From the NCBI RefSeq assembly GCF_047263945.1, contig NZ_JBLAVB010000003.1:496001-560000 (forward strand): a stretch of DNA of 64,000 bases, read 5' to 3'. This stretch comes from Rhodospirillum sp047263945 (GTDB lineage: Bacteria > Pseudomonadota > Alphaproteobacteria > Rhodospirillales > Rhodospirillaceae). The notes under the pieces are model-generated. The model did no database searches. It was not told where the DNA came from and was given only the letters and a program-made list of their open reading frames with translations. Of this stretch, positions 8,642 through 17,392 are shown in pieces. Position numbers and translations under genes: made by a program. Numbering within the stretch: the first letter of the stretch is position 1; every line of letters starts with the position of its first letter.

Positions 8642-10954
8642 ATGTACCGGATTACCCGCCGGGATCAGTTTTCCGACATCACTTTCCTATGGGATATTGA
8701 AGCCCCAGACGTCGCCCGTGCCGCCCGGCCGGGCCATTTCGTTATGCTCCGTCTGCGCGACGGAGCTGAGAGAATTCCCCTCACCGTTGCGGATATGGAT
8801 CCCGAAGCGGGAACAATCACCGTCGTCGTCCAGGCCTTGGGCAAGACCACCCGGGACATGCGCGACCACTACAAGGCCGGAGACTCCTTTGCTGATTTCG
8901 TCGGCCCCCTCGGTTTGCCCCAGCATATAGACAAGGTGGGCCATGTGGTTCTGGTCGGCGGTGGCCTGGGAGTGGCGCCGATCTTTCCCCAACTTCGTGG
9001 CTTTCGGGACGCGGGCAACCGGGTGACCGCCATCATGGGTTTCCGCTCCAAGGAGTTGGTTTTCTGGGAAGACCGCTTCCAGGAAGCCTCCGACGCACTG
9101 GTGATCTGCACCGACGATGGCAGCGCGGGGCGGGAGGGTTTCGTCACGGACGCTCTGGCCGATATCATCGCCAGCGACCGCCCTGATTTGGTCGTCGCCA
9201 TCGGCCCGCTGCCGATGATGCGCGCCTGTGCGGAAGTCACCCGCCCCCATGGGGTCAAAACGATGGTGTCCCTGAACACCATCATGGTGGACGGAACGGG
9301 CATGTGCGGCTCCTGCCGGGTTACCGTGGGGGGCGAGGTCAAATTCGCCTGCGTCGACGGCCCGGATTTCGACGGCCATGCCGTGGACTTCGCCGAACTG
9401 ATGCTCCGCCAAAAGCGTTTCGCGCCAGAGGAAACCAAGGCCAACGCGGACTTCGAGCACGTCTGCAAGCTCGACCAGATCCTGGTTCAGGAGGGCAAGC
9501 GCACCTATAAAAAGATCTCCCAGGTGGAGCCCCATCAGGTCCCCATGCCCGAGCGCAACGCCATGGAGCGGGCGGCCAACTTCCTGGAGGTCAACCTGGG
9601 CTACACCGCCGAGGACGCCTTCCGCGAGGCTGAACGCTGCCTGCAATGCCACCGGCCCGACTGCGTGGCCGGATGCCCCGTTGGCGTGGACATCCCGGGC
9701 TTCATCCGGCGTTTGCTGGTACGGGATATCGATGGCGCGCTGGATGTCATCAACGAAAGCAGCCTGTTCCCCTCCATCTGCGGGCGGGTCTGCCCCCAGG
9801 AACACCAGTGCGAGAAACAATGTCTCCTGGGGCGCAAAGTGGACTCCGTCGCCATCGGCCGTCTGGAGCGTTATGTTGGGGACCATGCCCATGCGGTGGG
9901 GCAAACTGGCGCCGTCTCCCCCTCGGAAACGCCGCTGGGCCGGGTGGCCATCGTCGGTTCCGGCCCTGGTGGCCTCGCCGCTGCGGCGGATCTGGTCAAA
10001 CGGGGCTGCCGGGTGACGGTTTTCGAGGCCTTGCATGTGCTGGGCGGCGTCCTGCACTACGGCATCCCCTCTTTCCGCCTGCCCCGGGACATCATCGACC
10101 GGGAGATCCAGCGTCTGCGCGACATGGGGGTCGAATTTCTGACCGACAAGGTCATCGGCAAAACCTTTACCGTCGCCCAGTTGATGGAGGAGATGGGTTT
10201 TGACGCGGTCTTCATTGCGGCGGGCGCCGGTGCGCCCAGCTTCCTGGGCATCCCCGGCGAATATGCGGGCCGGGTCTATTCGGCCAACGAATTCCTGACC
10301 CGGGTCAACCTGATGGGCGGCAATGACTTCCCCGTGAACGACACCCCCGTCTCGACGGGCAAGGCGGTCGTCGTCATCGGTGCGGGCAACACGGCCATGG
10401 ACTGCCTGAGGGTGTCGAAACGGTTGGGCGTCCCCAAGGTCGCCTGCGTCTATCGCCGCTCCGAAGCCGAAGCCCCCGCCCGGCTGGAGGAAATCCGCCA
10501 TGCCAAGGAGGAGGGGATCGAATTCCATTTCCTCCACACCCCGGTGGAGATCCACACCAACGAAGACGGGGACGTGCGCGGTATCCGCGTCCAGAAGATG
10601 ACCCTGGGCGAGCCCGACGAACAGGGCCGCCGCAAGCCCATCCCGCTCGATGAGTTCGTGGAGATGGAGTGCGACACGGTCATCTACGCACTGGGCACCA
10701 ACGCCAACCCCATCGTGCCCAAATCCACGCCGGGCCTGGACCTGACCAAATGGGGCTACATCGTCGCCGATGGGGAAACCCAGGCCACCACCCTGCCCGG
10801 TGTCTTCGCCGGAGGGGATATCGTAACCGGCGGCGCGACGGTGATCCTGGCCATGGGCGCCGGACGCCGGGCGGCGCAGGCCATCGCCCGCTACCTGGAG
10901 GACGGGAAAGCTCATTGGCCCCCTGTCCAGCAGAGGGAAACCGCTCCGGCATAA
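8642..10954 (+). CDS. Fused NfnAB/SudBA-type flavin-FeS oxidoreductase (DHODB-like plus glutamate-synthase small-subunit-like)
   Basis: 770 aa in two halves. Residues about 1-280 form a ferredoxin-NADP-reductase-like unit: flavin domain, NAD-binding HVVLVGGGLGVAPIF, and a [2Fe-2S] site with DGTGMCGSCR and FACVDGP. Residues about 290-770 resemble the glutamate synthase small subunit: CLQCHRPDCVAGCPVG and CGRVCPQEHQCEKQC bind [4Fe-4S] clusters, VAIVGSGPGGLAAAADL binds FAD and VVVIGAGNTAMDCLR binds NADPH. Separate proteins of this make-up form NADH-dependent reduced ferredoxin:NADP oxidoreductase (NfnAB) or sulfide dehydrogenase (SudAB); the fusion is known in proteobacteria. In a diazotroph an electron-bifurcating role balancing ferredoxin and NADPH is plausible. 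GGAGGAA precedes the ATG. True glutamate synthase activity is unlikely without a large subunit. Confidence 0.8.
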   Translation: MYRITRRDQFSDITFLWDIEAPDVARAARPGHFVMLRLRDGAERIPLTVADMDPEAGTITVVVQALGKTTRDMRDHYKAGDSFADFVGPLGLPQHIDKVGHVVLVGGGLGVAPIFPQLRGFRDAGNRVTAIMGFRSKELVFWEDRFQEASDALVICTDDGSAGREGFVTDALADIIASDRPDLVVAIGPLPMMRACAEVTRPHGVKTMVSLNTIMVDGTGMCGSCRVTVGGEVKFACVDGPDFDGHAVDFAELMLRQKRFAPEETKANADFEHVCKLDQILVQEGKRTYKKISQVEPHQVPMPERNAMERAANFLEVNLGYTAEDAFREAERCLQCHRPDCVAGCPVGVDIPGFIRRLLVRDIDGALDVINESSLFPSICGRVCPQEHQCEKQCLLGRKVDSVAIGRLERYVGDHAHAVGQTGAVSPSETPLGRVAIVGSGPGGLAAAADLVKRGCRVTVFEALHVLGGVLHYGIPSFRLPRDIIDREIQRLRDMGVEFLTDKVIGKTFTVAQLMEEMGFDAVFIAAGAGAPSFLGIPGEYAGRVYSANEFLTRVNLMGGNDFPVNDTPVSTGKAVVVIGAGNTAMDCLRVSKRLGVPKVACVYRRSEAEAPARLEEIRHAKEEGIEFHFLHTPVEIHTNEDGDVRGIRVQKMTLGEPDEQGRRKPIPLDEFVEMECDTVIYALGTNANPIVPKSTPGLDLTKWGYIVADGETQATTLPGVFAGGDIVTGGATVILAMGAGRRAAQAIARYLEDGKAHWPPVQQRETAPA

Positions 10955-10989
10955 AAAACACACTGGGCTGCCGCCCAGAGTCGTCCAAG

Positions 10990-11036
10990 ATCACAATGAA
11001 ATCAGGTCTGTCCGACCTGATTTCATAAACGTGATC
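10990..11036. repeat. Perfect hairpin downstream of the NfnAB-like gene
   Basis: ATGAAATCAGGTC (10996-11008) and GACCTGATTTCAT (11014-11026) form a 13-bp perfect stem with a 5-base loop, flanked by a further GATCAC/GTGATC pair. No T run follows, so it is not a textbook terminator, but it could stabilise the mRNA 3' end. Confidence 0.6.
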
Positions 11037-11043
11037 TAAATCA

Positions 11044-11097
11044 TATATTTAGAGCGGAATGAGACGGAAAACCGCACACACTTTTCCTCATTCCGCT
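11044..11097. repeat. Dispersed palindrome, family E, copy 1
   Basis: AGAGCGGAATGAG pairs with CTCATTCCGCTCT around a GGAAAACC..CTTTTCC core. The layout matches a dispersed palindrome common in alphaproteobacterial intergenic DNA. Related copies lie at 11422-11474 and 52203-52243. Confidence 0.5.
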
Positions 11098-11142
11098 CTC
11101 AGAGCCCAACCCAAAAGTCATGCCGTAAAATCAAAGGTTTCC

Positions 11143-11265
11143 GTCATGCCCGTGAAAACGGGCATCCAGGGTTGATTTCGGTGCCGGTGCTCAAACGCAC
11201 TGGCGTCGCGGGATTTGCTTCCGGTGCCTGCTCCCACCCTGGATTCCCGCGTTCGCGGGAATGAC
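11143..11265. repeat. Dispersed 123-bp repeat, family A, copy 1
   Basis: Begins GTCATGCCCGTGAAAACGGG, ends CCCGCGTTCGCGGGAATGAC; both ends are small palindromes that mirror one another, and CCAGGGTTGATTT and CCACCCTGGATTCCCG are shared with copies at 20740 and 24705. It looks like a non-autonomous, REP- or MITE-like element without coding capacity. Confidence 0.75.
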
Positions 11266-11298
11266 GGAAGGGGGTGGGAATGACAACTGGAATGGTGG

Positions 11299-11347
11299 GT
11301 CTGGGAGGCCGCTGCCTCCCAGCGGGGGTTTTGGGGGCAGCGCCTCC
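11299..11347. repeat. Family D repeat, short relative
   Basis: TCTGGGAGGCCGCTGCCTCCCAGCGGGGG followed by a G-rich arm; it shares the CTGGGAGGC..GCCTCCCAG core with 6196-6280 and 40310-40386. Confidence 0.5.
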
Positions 11348-11361
11348 AACTGCGCCTAGAT

Positions 11362-11408
11362 CAAACCGCCCTAAATCGGAATCGATTCAGGGCGGGTAAT
11401 TTGATCTA
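11362..11408. repeat. Inverted repeat between oppositely oriented genes
   Basis: GATCAAA..CCGCCCT pairs with AGGGCGG..TTTGATC around an AATCGGAATCGATTC centre. It lies where two convergent transcripts (the NfnAB-like gene and ttrA) meet and may act as a bidirectional 3'-end structure; no T tract follows. Confidence 0.5.
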
Positions 11409-11421
11409 GATTCAATAAGTT

Positions 11422-11474
11422 GAACATTGAGTGGACCGGAAAACCGGTGCCCACTTTTCCGCTCGATGCTCTAA
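11422..11474. repeat. Dispersed palindrome, family E, copy 2
   Basis: ATTGAGTGGACCGGAAAACC and the complementary TTTTCCGCTCGATGCTC form the palindrome. The element runs into the stop codon of ttrA (11471-11473), so it was inserted at, or evolved as, the ttrA 3' end. Confidence 0.55.
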
Positions 11475-14400
11475 ACCCGCTCCAACCGCGCGGGCAAGGC
11501 TTGGCGTGCTGCCGCACCCACGGCCCAGTCTCCCAAAGTCGCAGAGCCTCCCCGGGTTGGATCGAGCAAGCCCACGTCGTTCAGGTTCACTCCCGCAGAA
11601 AAGCCCCCCGTATCCGGTTGCGCGATCCCGTCGATCACATGGCGACGGGCGCCCAGTTCCCGGTGGCCGTAGCCATGCTCAATGGCAACCGCCCCCTTCA
11701 CCACACCATCCACCACAAGGGCCGTGGCGACCATAGAGCCGCTTGGTGTGACGATCCGCACGGCATCCCCCGAAGCAAGCCCCAGGGGCGCCGCGTCCTC
11801 CGGGTGAATGAAAACCGGGTTATTGGGGTGGATTTGCCGGAGACGCGGCGCACCGATGGAGTAACTGGACTGCATGTTCGACTTGTAAGCCGACAACTGC
11901 ACCGGCCAGTCGCTTTCCGGATAGACCTCCCGGATCGGCGTCCCGTCGGCGAAGCGCTGCGGGTACCAAGTCGGCACGCCCACGAAGCGGTGGCCGGTCA
12001 TCGTATTGACCTTGGAGCCCACGTCTTCGTTATAGATCGCCAGCGGGTTGGTATAGGCCCGGGTCAGGTGCTCGCCGTCATAGGCCTTGTCCGCGTTTTC
12101 CATGCGACCGCCTCGGGCGAAAAGGGCCGCGACCTTGCGGACCTCCTCGGGCTTCAGGGCTGTTTCCAGCTCGCCCATGATCCTGGCAACGCCGGACAGG
12201 GCAATGTCGTCGTCGCTCGCATCGGCCACCGGCTTCCCGGCGTAGGCCACATTGGCGCCTGCCCGCAGATACCAGTCCTCGGGCCGGTTCAGGGGATGCA
12301 GTCCCCCTTCCGCATCGGCGATCACCCCATCGCCGAAGCCCGGCAGGCCCAACCGTTTGGCCAACTCAATGAAAAACAGCTCCATGGTGATCCGGTCGCC
12401 GCTGGCGGCTTTGTCCTGGCGCGGCTCCACCACCGGCCAGCGGGCCGTGGAACATTTGGTCACCGTCCCGCTCCAGGGGGTCGCCCACCCCCAGCTTTCA
12501 TACATCACGCTATCGGGCACGATGTAATCCGCCAGCGCCGAGGTTTCGTTGATGAACCCGTCGATGGCGACGAACAAGGGCAGTTGGGCCGGGTCCTTCA
12601 TCTTGTCCTCAATGGCTGCCCGCAAGCCCGAATGGCCATAAATGGGATTGGCCATGAAGCTGACCAGGGCCTTCAAACGGTAGGGATAGCCGTCGAAATG
12701 GCTGGTCAGATATTCGGTCAGCAGGGGCGGCGAGAACGGATACCAGGGCGCCTTGGTGGGATAGGGGCTCTCTCCCGCCGCGACCCGCCGCTTGAACTCG
12801 CTGGTCTTCTGATAGGGGAACCGCGAGCGGGAGAGGAACACGCCCTTGGGTTTGACCATGCCAGGGAAGGTTTTCAGATCATAACGCGGCCCCGGGGCGA
12901 AGGAGGGGAAGGCGCCGCCGGAGGGGCTCATCCCCCCTTTCCAGTTCCAATTGCCGATCAACACATTGAGCATCAGGATCGACCAGGCGGTGTAAAAACC
13001 GTTGCTGCTCATGGTGCCGCCATGGGCATCGATGGCCGCCCGTTTACCATGGGCGGTGAACTCCCGAGCCAGGGCCTCAATCACCGCCACCTCGACGCCG
13101 CAGAGGGCAGCATAGTCGGCAAGGGTCTTGCGCCGCGCTTCCTCGGCCAAAAGGGACAGGCCGGTCTTGACGGAAACGGATCCCGCCGCCGTGTCCACCG
13201 CCCCCTCATGGAACAGCGCGCCCTTGACGGAGGTGGTGTGGGCCATGGGCGCGCCGGTCTGGGCGTCGATAACCACAGCGGCCTCGGCGAGGTCGCCCTC
13301 CCACCCCAGGTCGGCGCCGCGCAGCAGCTTGCCGGTCTTCAGGTTCACCAAATGGCTGGCGTTGGTATGGGTGGTCTCGCCCAGGGCATCGGCGGCCTGG
13401 GGACCGGGGGCGGAGAGGAAAGCGGCGTCATAGCGCTCGTTGTCCAGGATCCAGCGGATCATACCCAGCGCCAGGGCTGCATCCGTGCCCGGCGTGATGG
13501 GAACCCAGCGGTTGCGATCCTGGGCGGCATGGCTGGTGGCGTTGGTCAGGGTCGGATCAACGATGACGTAGTTCAGGATGCCCTCGGTCCGCGCCCGGGC
13601 CACGAGGCGGCCCTGCCGTTTGTAGGGTTTTCCCGCGTTGCCAGGGGCGGATCCCATGAAGATGGCGAACTCCACATTGGAAAAGTCGGGTTTGCCATGG
13701 GCATAGGTCTTCATGTCGTCCAGGGTCGCCCCCGATCCCGTGCGCATGGCCAGGCCACAGTAGGCGCCGTGGTTGGCGTAGTTGCGAGTCCCGAAACTGT
13801 TGAGGGCAAAGCGTTTGATCAAGCTGTCCCGACCGTCGGTGGTGGCATTGATCACCGCCAGTTGGTTGGCCTTGGGGCCATATTCCGGGTTCTCCGGATC
13901 CAGCGGCGTATCCTTGTCATGGATGGCGCGCAGGCCCTCCACAACACCCTCGCCGAAGAGATCACCGCCCTCGACCACCTCCTCGACCAGTTGCTCGAAG
14001 GAAATGGTTTGCCACTGACCGGAGCCCCGCGGGCCAACCCGCTTCATGGGTTTGAGCACCCGATAGGGGTTATCCACCTGGGCCAGGGCCGCATTGCCCC
14101 GGCCGCAAGCCGTTGAGCGCCCCGACAGACCCTTTTCCCCCTGGCGGGTGAGGGAGAGCAGGGCATCCCGCACCGGGGTTTCAAAGGGGATATGGGGGTC
14201 GCCGGAAAAAGGGTGATAGGGATTGCCCGCCACCCGCAGGATCCGCCCCGTCGCTTTCTCGGAGCGCACCCGGACCCCACACATGGTGTTACAGCCCAGG
14301 CACATGGTGAAGGACACCGCTTGATCCGGATTGAGCTCAAGGTCGCCCGTGACCGGATCGACCCGGTATTCGGGATCGAAGGCGTTGCCGGTGACGGCCT

Positions 14401-14536
14401 TGCGGGGTGGTTTGCCGGAGGACCCGGTGAGTAGACCCGTCACGGCCTTTTCGGCGGTATGGGCATAGCCCGTAGCAAAGGCGGCCAGTCCGCCGACGGC
14501 GGCGACACCCTTCAGAAGATTGCGACGCGTAGACAT
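11471..14536 (-). CDS. ttrA: Tetrathionate reductase catalytic subunit (molybdopterin oxidoreductase)
   Basis: 1021 aa, matching the length of known TtrA. A twin-arginine signal (STRRNLLKG, residues 2-10) sends the folded enzyme to the periplasm. The [4Fe-4S] site is CLGCNTMCGVRVRSE (about 79-93) with a fourth Cys in STACGRG. NHGAYCGLAMRTG (about 256-268) holds a Cys in the position expected for the molybdenum ligand. TtrA reduces tetrathionate to thiosulfate with electrons passed from quinol by TtrC and TtrB. It is the last gene of ttrB-ttrC-ttrA, 12 bases after ttrC. The identification rests on the whole locus including the TtrS/TtrR pair; by itself the protein could be another member of the DMSO-reductase family. 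Confidence 0.88.
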   Translation of the reverse strand: MSTRRNLLKGVAAVGGLAAFATGYAHTAEKAVTGLLTGSSGKPPRKAVTGNAFDPEYRVDPVTGDLELNPDQAVSFTMCLGCNTMCGVRVRSEKATGRILRVAGNPYHPFSGDPHIPFETPVRDALLSLTRQGEKGLSGRSTACGRGNAALAQVDNPYRVLKPMKRVGPRGSGQWQTISFEQLVEEVVEGGDLFGEGVVEGLRAIHDKDTPLDPENPEYGPKANQLAVINATTDGRDSLIKRFALNSFGTRNYANHGAYCGLAMRTGSGATLDDMKTYAHGKPDFSNVEFAIFMGSAPGNAGKPYKRQGRLVARARTEGILNYVIVDPTLTNATSHAAQDRNRWVPITPGTDAALALGMIRWILDNERYDAAFLSAPGPQAADALGETTHTNASHLVNLKTGKLLRGADLGWEGDLAEAAVVIDAQTGAPMAHTTSVKGALFHEGAVDTAAGSVSVKTGLSLLAEEARRKTLADYAALCGVEVAVIEALAREFTAHGKRAAIDAHGGTMSSNGFYTAWSILMLNVLIGNWNWKGGMSPSGGAFPSFAPGPRYDLKTFPGMVKPKGVFLSRSRFPYQKTSEFKRRVAAGESPYPTKAPWYPFSPPLLTEYLTSHFDGYPYRLKALVSFMANPIYGHSGLRAAIEDKMKDPAQLPLFVAIDGFINETSALADYIVPDSVMYESWGWATPWSGTVTKCSTARWPVVEPRQDKAASGDRITMELFFIELAKRLGLPGFGDGVIADAEGGLHPLNRPEDWYLRAGANVAYAGKPVADASDDDIALSGVARIMGELETALKPEEVRKVAALFARGGRMENADKAYDGEHLTRAYTNPLAIYNEDVGSKVNTMTGHRFVGVPTWYPQRFADGTPIREVYPESDWPVQLSAYKSNMQSSYSIGAPRLRQIHPNNPVFIHPEDAAPLGLASGDAVRIVTPSGSMVATALVVDGVVKGAVAIEHGYGHRELGARRHVIDGIAQPDTGGFSAGVNLNDVGLLDPTRGGSATLGDWAVGAAARQALPARLERV

Positions 14537-14548
14537 GGGGGCTCTCCC

Positions 14549-15637
14549 TTACTCGGCAGGGTTATGGGCGGTGGAGGCGGTCGGTGTGGTGGAGGTGGTG
14601 CGGCGATCCCGGGACGGCAGACTGCTCAGCAGGATGGCCAGCGCCAACCAAAGGCCGAAGGTCCCAATGATGCCCATCAGCCCTTCTGAGCCCAAAGGCA
14701 TGTGGTAGGCATATTGCCCGGCACCGGTCTTGGGTAATTCCTGACCGCCGATGAACAGGCTCCAGCGGAACATCCAGGCGGAATGCAGGGCAACCAGCCC
14801 CAAAACCCACCCCCAGCCCCGGGGCGCAACCCACCCCAGAACCAGAAGGATCAACGCCGTGGCAACGGCCCAGGCGGCCAGGACCATCCAGGAGGTCTCC
14901 CCAACCATGGAGGCCAAGGCCCGGGCGGCTGGATCGCTCCACCCCATCAGGCCGGACGCCAGCCAGAGCCCACCGTTGACCAGCACCAGGGCGGAGAAGA
15001 CCGCTGCCGCACGCATCAACTTGCACTCGGCCTGGACCTCGTATCCCGCTAGAACGCGGTTAAAAATCAGGGCCAGCCCTGCGGCTCCGGCCAGACCGGT
15101 GAACAGGAACATGGTCGGCAGGAAGGGGGTATTCCATAGAGGACGGGAGCGGACCACCATGACCTCAGCCCCGGAATAGAGCGCGATGAACAGGGCCAGA
15201 ACGGCAGCAAGAGCGCTCGCGGGTTTGATCAGCCAGGACAGGTCGCCGTCGCCCAAAGCCGCCCATCGCGGCAGGGTCGGACGCAGGGCCAGCCAGAACA
15301 GCAGCACCGTGGAGCCGACGAAGGCGGGCAACAGAAGGGAGCCCCAGCTCATCCAGCTCCAGGGGGTGAAGCTTGTGTAGAAATGCCAGAACCGGCCCGG
15401 CTGGTGCAGGTCGGCGAGCAATGCCACGGGAGCGACAATGGCGCAGGTGACCATGGCGAACAGGGCCATACGCCCGGCCCGCCGCCAATCGGCGCGGTCA
15501 AGCAGGGTCGATGGCAGGCTGAGGAACACCCCGCCCAGGGCCAAGCCCACCAGGAAGAAATACTGAACCGCCCAGGGCAACCAAGCGACCTCGCGGCTGA
15601 TATTGACGGTTTCGACGATGGCCGGAACGCTGTTCAT
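14549..15637 (-). CDS. ttrC: Tetrathionate reductase membrane subunit (NrfD/PsrC family quinol oxidase)
   Basis: 362 aa with about nine hydrophobic segments, beginning AVQYFFLVGLALGGVFLSLP and ending FGLWLALAILLSSLPS. This is the NrfD/PsrC fold that oxidises quinol in the inner membrane and hands electrons to the FeS subunit on the periplasmic side. Its ATG overlaps the ttrB stop (ATGA), so translation is coupled. Order ttrB-ttrC-ttrA is that of the Salmonella locus. Confidence 0.88.
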   Translation of the reverse strand: MNSVPAIVETVNISREVAWLPWAVQYFFLVGLALGGVFLSLPSTLLDRADWRRAGRMALFAMVTCAIVAPVALLADLHQPGRFWHFYTSFTPWSWMSWGSLLLPAFVGSTVLLFWLALRPTLPRWAALGDGDLSWLIKPASALAAVLALFIALYSGAEVMVVRSRPLWNTPFLPTMFLFTGLAGAAGLALIFNRVLAGYEVQAECKLMRAAAVFSALVLVNGGLWLASGLMGWSDPAARALASMVGETSWMVLAAWAVATALILLVLGWVAPRGWGWVLGLVALHSAWMFRWSLFIGGQELPKTGAGQYAYHMPLGSEGLMGIIGTFGLWLALAILLSSLPSRDRRTTSTTPTASTAHNPAE

Positions 15638-16404
15638 GACTCGGCTCCCTCAATCTCGTGCCCTTGGGAATCCCGAAGGATCCACAGGGCCGCTTGGCCC
15701 TCGACCTTGCCTTGGAAACGGCTGTCCAGGCCGATGTAGAAGACATGCGGCGAGGTCTCCATCTCTGGCCGCAGGACTTTCACATCTCCCTCGGCCTCGG
15801 TGAGCAGGCGGTTGATTTCGCTGTTCGGATCTTTCAGGTCACCGAAGACCCGGGCGCCGCCCACACAGGTTTCCACGCAGGCGGGCAGCAATCCCGCCTC
15901 CACCCGATGGGTGCAGAAGGTGCATTTGTCCGCTGTCTGGGTGGTGGGGTTGATGAAGCGGGCGTCATAGGGGCAGGCCTGGACGCAATAGGCACAGCCC
16001 ACGCATTGGTCCGCATCGATCAGGACCTTGCCGTCCTTCTGCTGATAGGTGGCCTGAACCGGGCAGACCGCCACGCAAGGGGGATCGTCACAATGGTTGC
16101 ACAGGCGCGGCAGGGTAAAGGAGGCGGGGGGCGCATCGGGCGTGTCCAGATCCCGCACCTGATACTGGTTCACGAGGGTGCGGAAGTCGCCCAGCGGTAC
16201 TTGATTCTCGGTGGAACAGGCGACGGTACAGGCCTGACAGCCGATGCAGCGGCGCAGGTCGATGACCATGGCGAAGCGACTGCCCGCGTCACCTCCATGG
16301 CGCTCCGGCCCGGCCTCGGCGGGGGCGCTTCCGGTGACGCAGGCCGCAGCCCCACAGGTCACCGCCCCGGCGGTTTTCAGAAATAAACGGCGTGATGGAT
16401 CCAT
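15634..16404 (-). CDS. ttrB: Tetrathionate reductase iron-sulfur subunit
   Basis: 256 aa. It starts with a twin-arginine signal (SRRLFLK, residues 4-10, then a hydrophobic stretch ending near APAEAG). Four Cys clusters follow: CIGCQACTVAC, CNHCDDPPCVAVCP, CVGCAYCVQACPYD and CTFCTHRVEAGLLPACVETC, i.e. four [4Fe-4S] centres as in the DmsB/TtrB electron-transfer family. It links the quinol-oxidising TtrC to TtrA. First gene of the structural operon; the likely control region is at 16405-16560. Confidence 0.9.
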   Translation of the reverse strand: MDPSRRLFLKTAGAVTCGAAACVTGSAPAEAGPERHGGDAGSRFAMVIDLRRCIGCQACTVACSTENQVPLGDFRTLVNQYQVRDLDTPDAPPASFTLPRLCNHCDDPPCVAVCPVQATYQQKDGKVLIDADQCVGCAYCVQACPYDARFINPTTQTADKCTFCTHRVEAGLLPACVETCVGGARVFGDLKDPNSEINRLLTEAEGDVKVLRPEMETSPHVFYIGLDSRFQGKVEGQAALWILRDSQGHEIEGAES

Positions 16405-16496
16405 GGCGGGGACATCCTTCCTCGGTCGGCTTGAGTGCTGACCGGGAGGCTATTCCCGCAACGAATGAATGGATATTAGGGATACCCATGGAGATT

Positions 16497-16512
16497 TTAG
16501 GGAAAACCCTTA
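16497..16512. promoter_or_regulatory. Candidate regulator site upstream of ttrB
   Basis: TTAGGGAAAACCCTTA is an almost perfect palindrome about 95 bases upstream of the ttrB start, and a partial second copy (ATTAGGGATACCCAT, 16475-16489) lies between it and the gene. A paired site fits binding by the response regulator TtrR encoded next door. Assignment to TtrR is inference. Confidence 0.35.
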
Positions 16513-16583
16513 GTGCAGTGCGACATAAGGCGCTGAGCGGCGTAAAGCCCCCCTATACGGAGCACGACCGTGGGTATTTAACA

Positions 16584-16725
16584 GTCACGGGGCTTTGCCC
16601 CGTCCCCCACTGGGGCCGAAAGGCCCCAGACCCCAAGCTCTTATTTATAAAAGAAAAAAGGGGGGTGGGGGCATCGCCCCCAAATGGGCTTGGGCTATCG
16701 CCCAAAGAACACAAGACACTGTCAT
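16584..16725 (+). repeat. Dispersed repeat, family B, copy 1
   Basis: Contains the chain of small palindromes typical of the family: ACGGGGCTTTGCCCCGT, GGGGCCGAAAGGCCCC, a TTTATAAAAG stretch, GGGGGCATCGCCCCC, GGGCTATCGCCC, then GACACTGTC. It fills the gap between ttrR and the ttrB control region. Other copies: 24966-25122 (inverted), 41540-41690, 52011-52200, 56610-56815 and a partial one at 58810-58889. Confidence 0.8.
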
Positions 16726-16762
16726 GTACCGTGGTGGGATCCAGTGCACGGTATAGACCACA

Positions 16763-17392
16763 TCAACTTCCCTCCTCCGCCTCCACCCACAGGCGGGCCA
16801 GTTCGGCGGCCCCCTCCACCTTCAGCTTGACCATGGCGTTGTGGCGGTGAACTTCCACGGTCTTCAGGCTGATTTCCAGATCCCGGGCGATGGCCTTGTT
16901 GGACAGTCCCCGGCTGACCAGTTCGGCCACCTGACGCTCCCGGGCGGTCAGGCTGTCCAGCCTTTGGCGGGCGTCAGAGCGGGCCTGCTGCTCGGCGAGG
17001 CGGCGGGCGTGTTCGCTCACGGCCTCCTGCACCCGATCCAGCAACATTTGATCGTTGCAGGGTTTCTCCAGGAAATCCATCGCTCCGGCTTTCAAAGCCC
17101 GCACGGCCATGGGCACATCCCCATGACCGGTGAGGATGAGCACCGGTAGGGTCGCGCCGCCCTTGTTCAGGCTGTCCAACAGGTCCAGGCCAGACTGGCC
17201 CGGCATGCGGATATCCAGCAGCAGGCAGCCGGGCCGTGTTTCCTCGAAGGCTGCGGTGAAGGCATCGGCAGAGGCATACTCCCGGCACTCATGCCCTACG
17301 GAGCGCAACAGCCAGCAGAGGGACCGGCGCATGGCCTCATCGTCATCCACCACATACACGAGTGCAGCCAAGGGCGCAGAGGGACCGGTCAT
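16763..17392 (-). CDS. ttrR: Tetrathionate response regulator (FixJ/NarL-like)
   Basis: 209 aa. Receiver domain (about 10-125) with the acidic pair in YVVDDDEAMRR, phospho-acceptor Asp in CLLLDIRMPG, conserved Thr/Lys in LILTGHGD and DFLEKPC. The C-terminal LuxR-type helix-turn-helix is LTARERQVAELVSRGLSNKAIARDLEISLKTVEVHR. Its ATG overlaps the ttrS stop by four bases, so sensor and regulator are made together. By analogy to Salmonella TtrR it activates ttrBCA when tetrathionate is present. Confidence 0.85.
   Translation of the reverse strand: MTGPSAPLAALVYVVDDDEAMRRSLCWLLRSVGHECREYASADAFTAAFEETRPGCLLLDIRMPGQSGLDLLDSLNKGGATLPVLILTGHGDVPMAVRALKAGAMDFLEKPCNDQMLLDRVQEAVSEHARRLAEQQARSDARQRLDSLTARERQVAELVSRGLSNKAIARDLEISLKTVEVHRHNAMVKLKVEGAAELARLWVEAEEGS

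Noticed and set aside
8687..10963. Open frame of about 760 codons on the minus strand
   Set aside because: Antisense shadow of the NfnAB-like gene; composition rich in His/Gly/Gln without motifs.
11420..14116. Open frame of about 900 codons on the plus strand
   Set aside because: It is exactly antisense to ttrA, has no domain features and reflects the high-GC third-position bias of the real gene.
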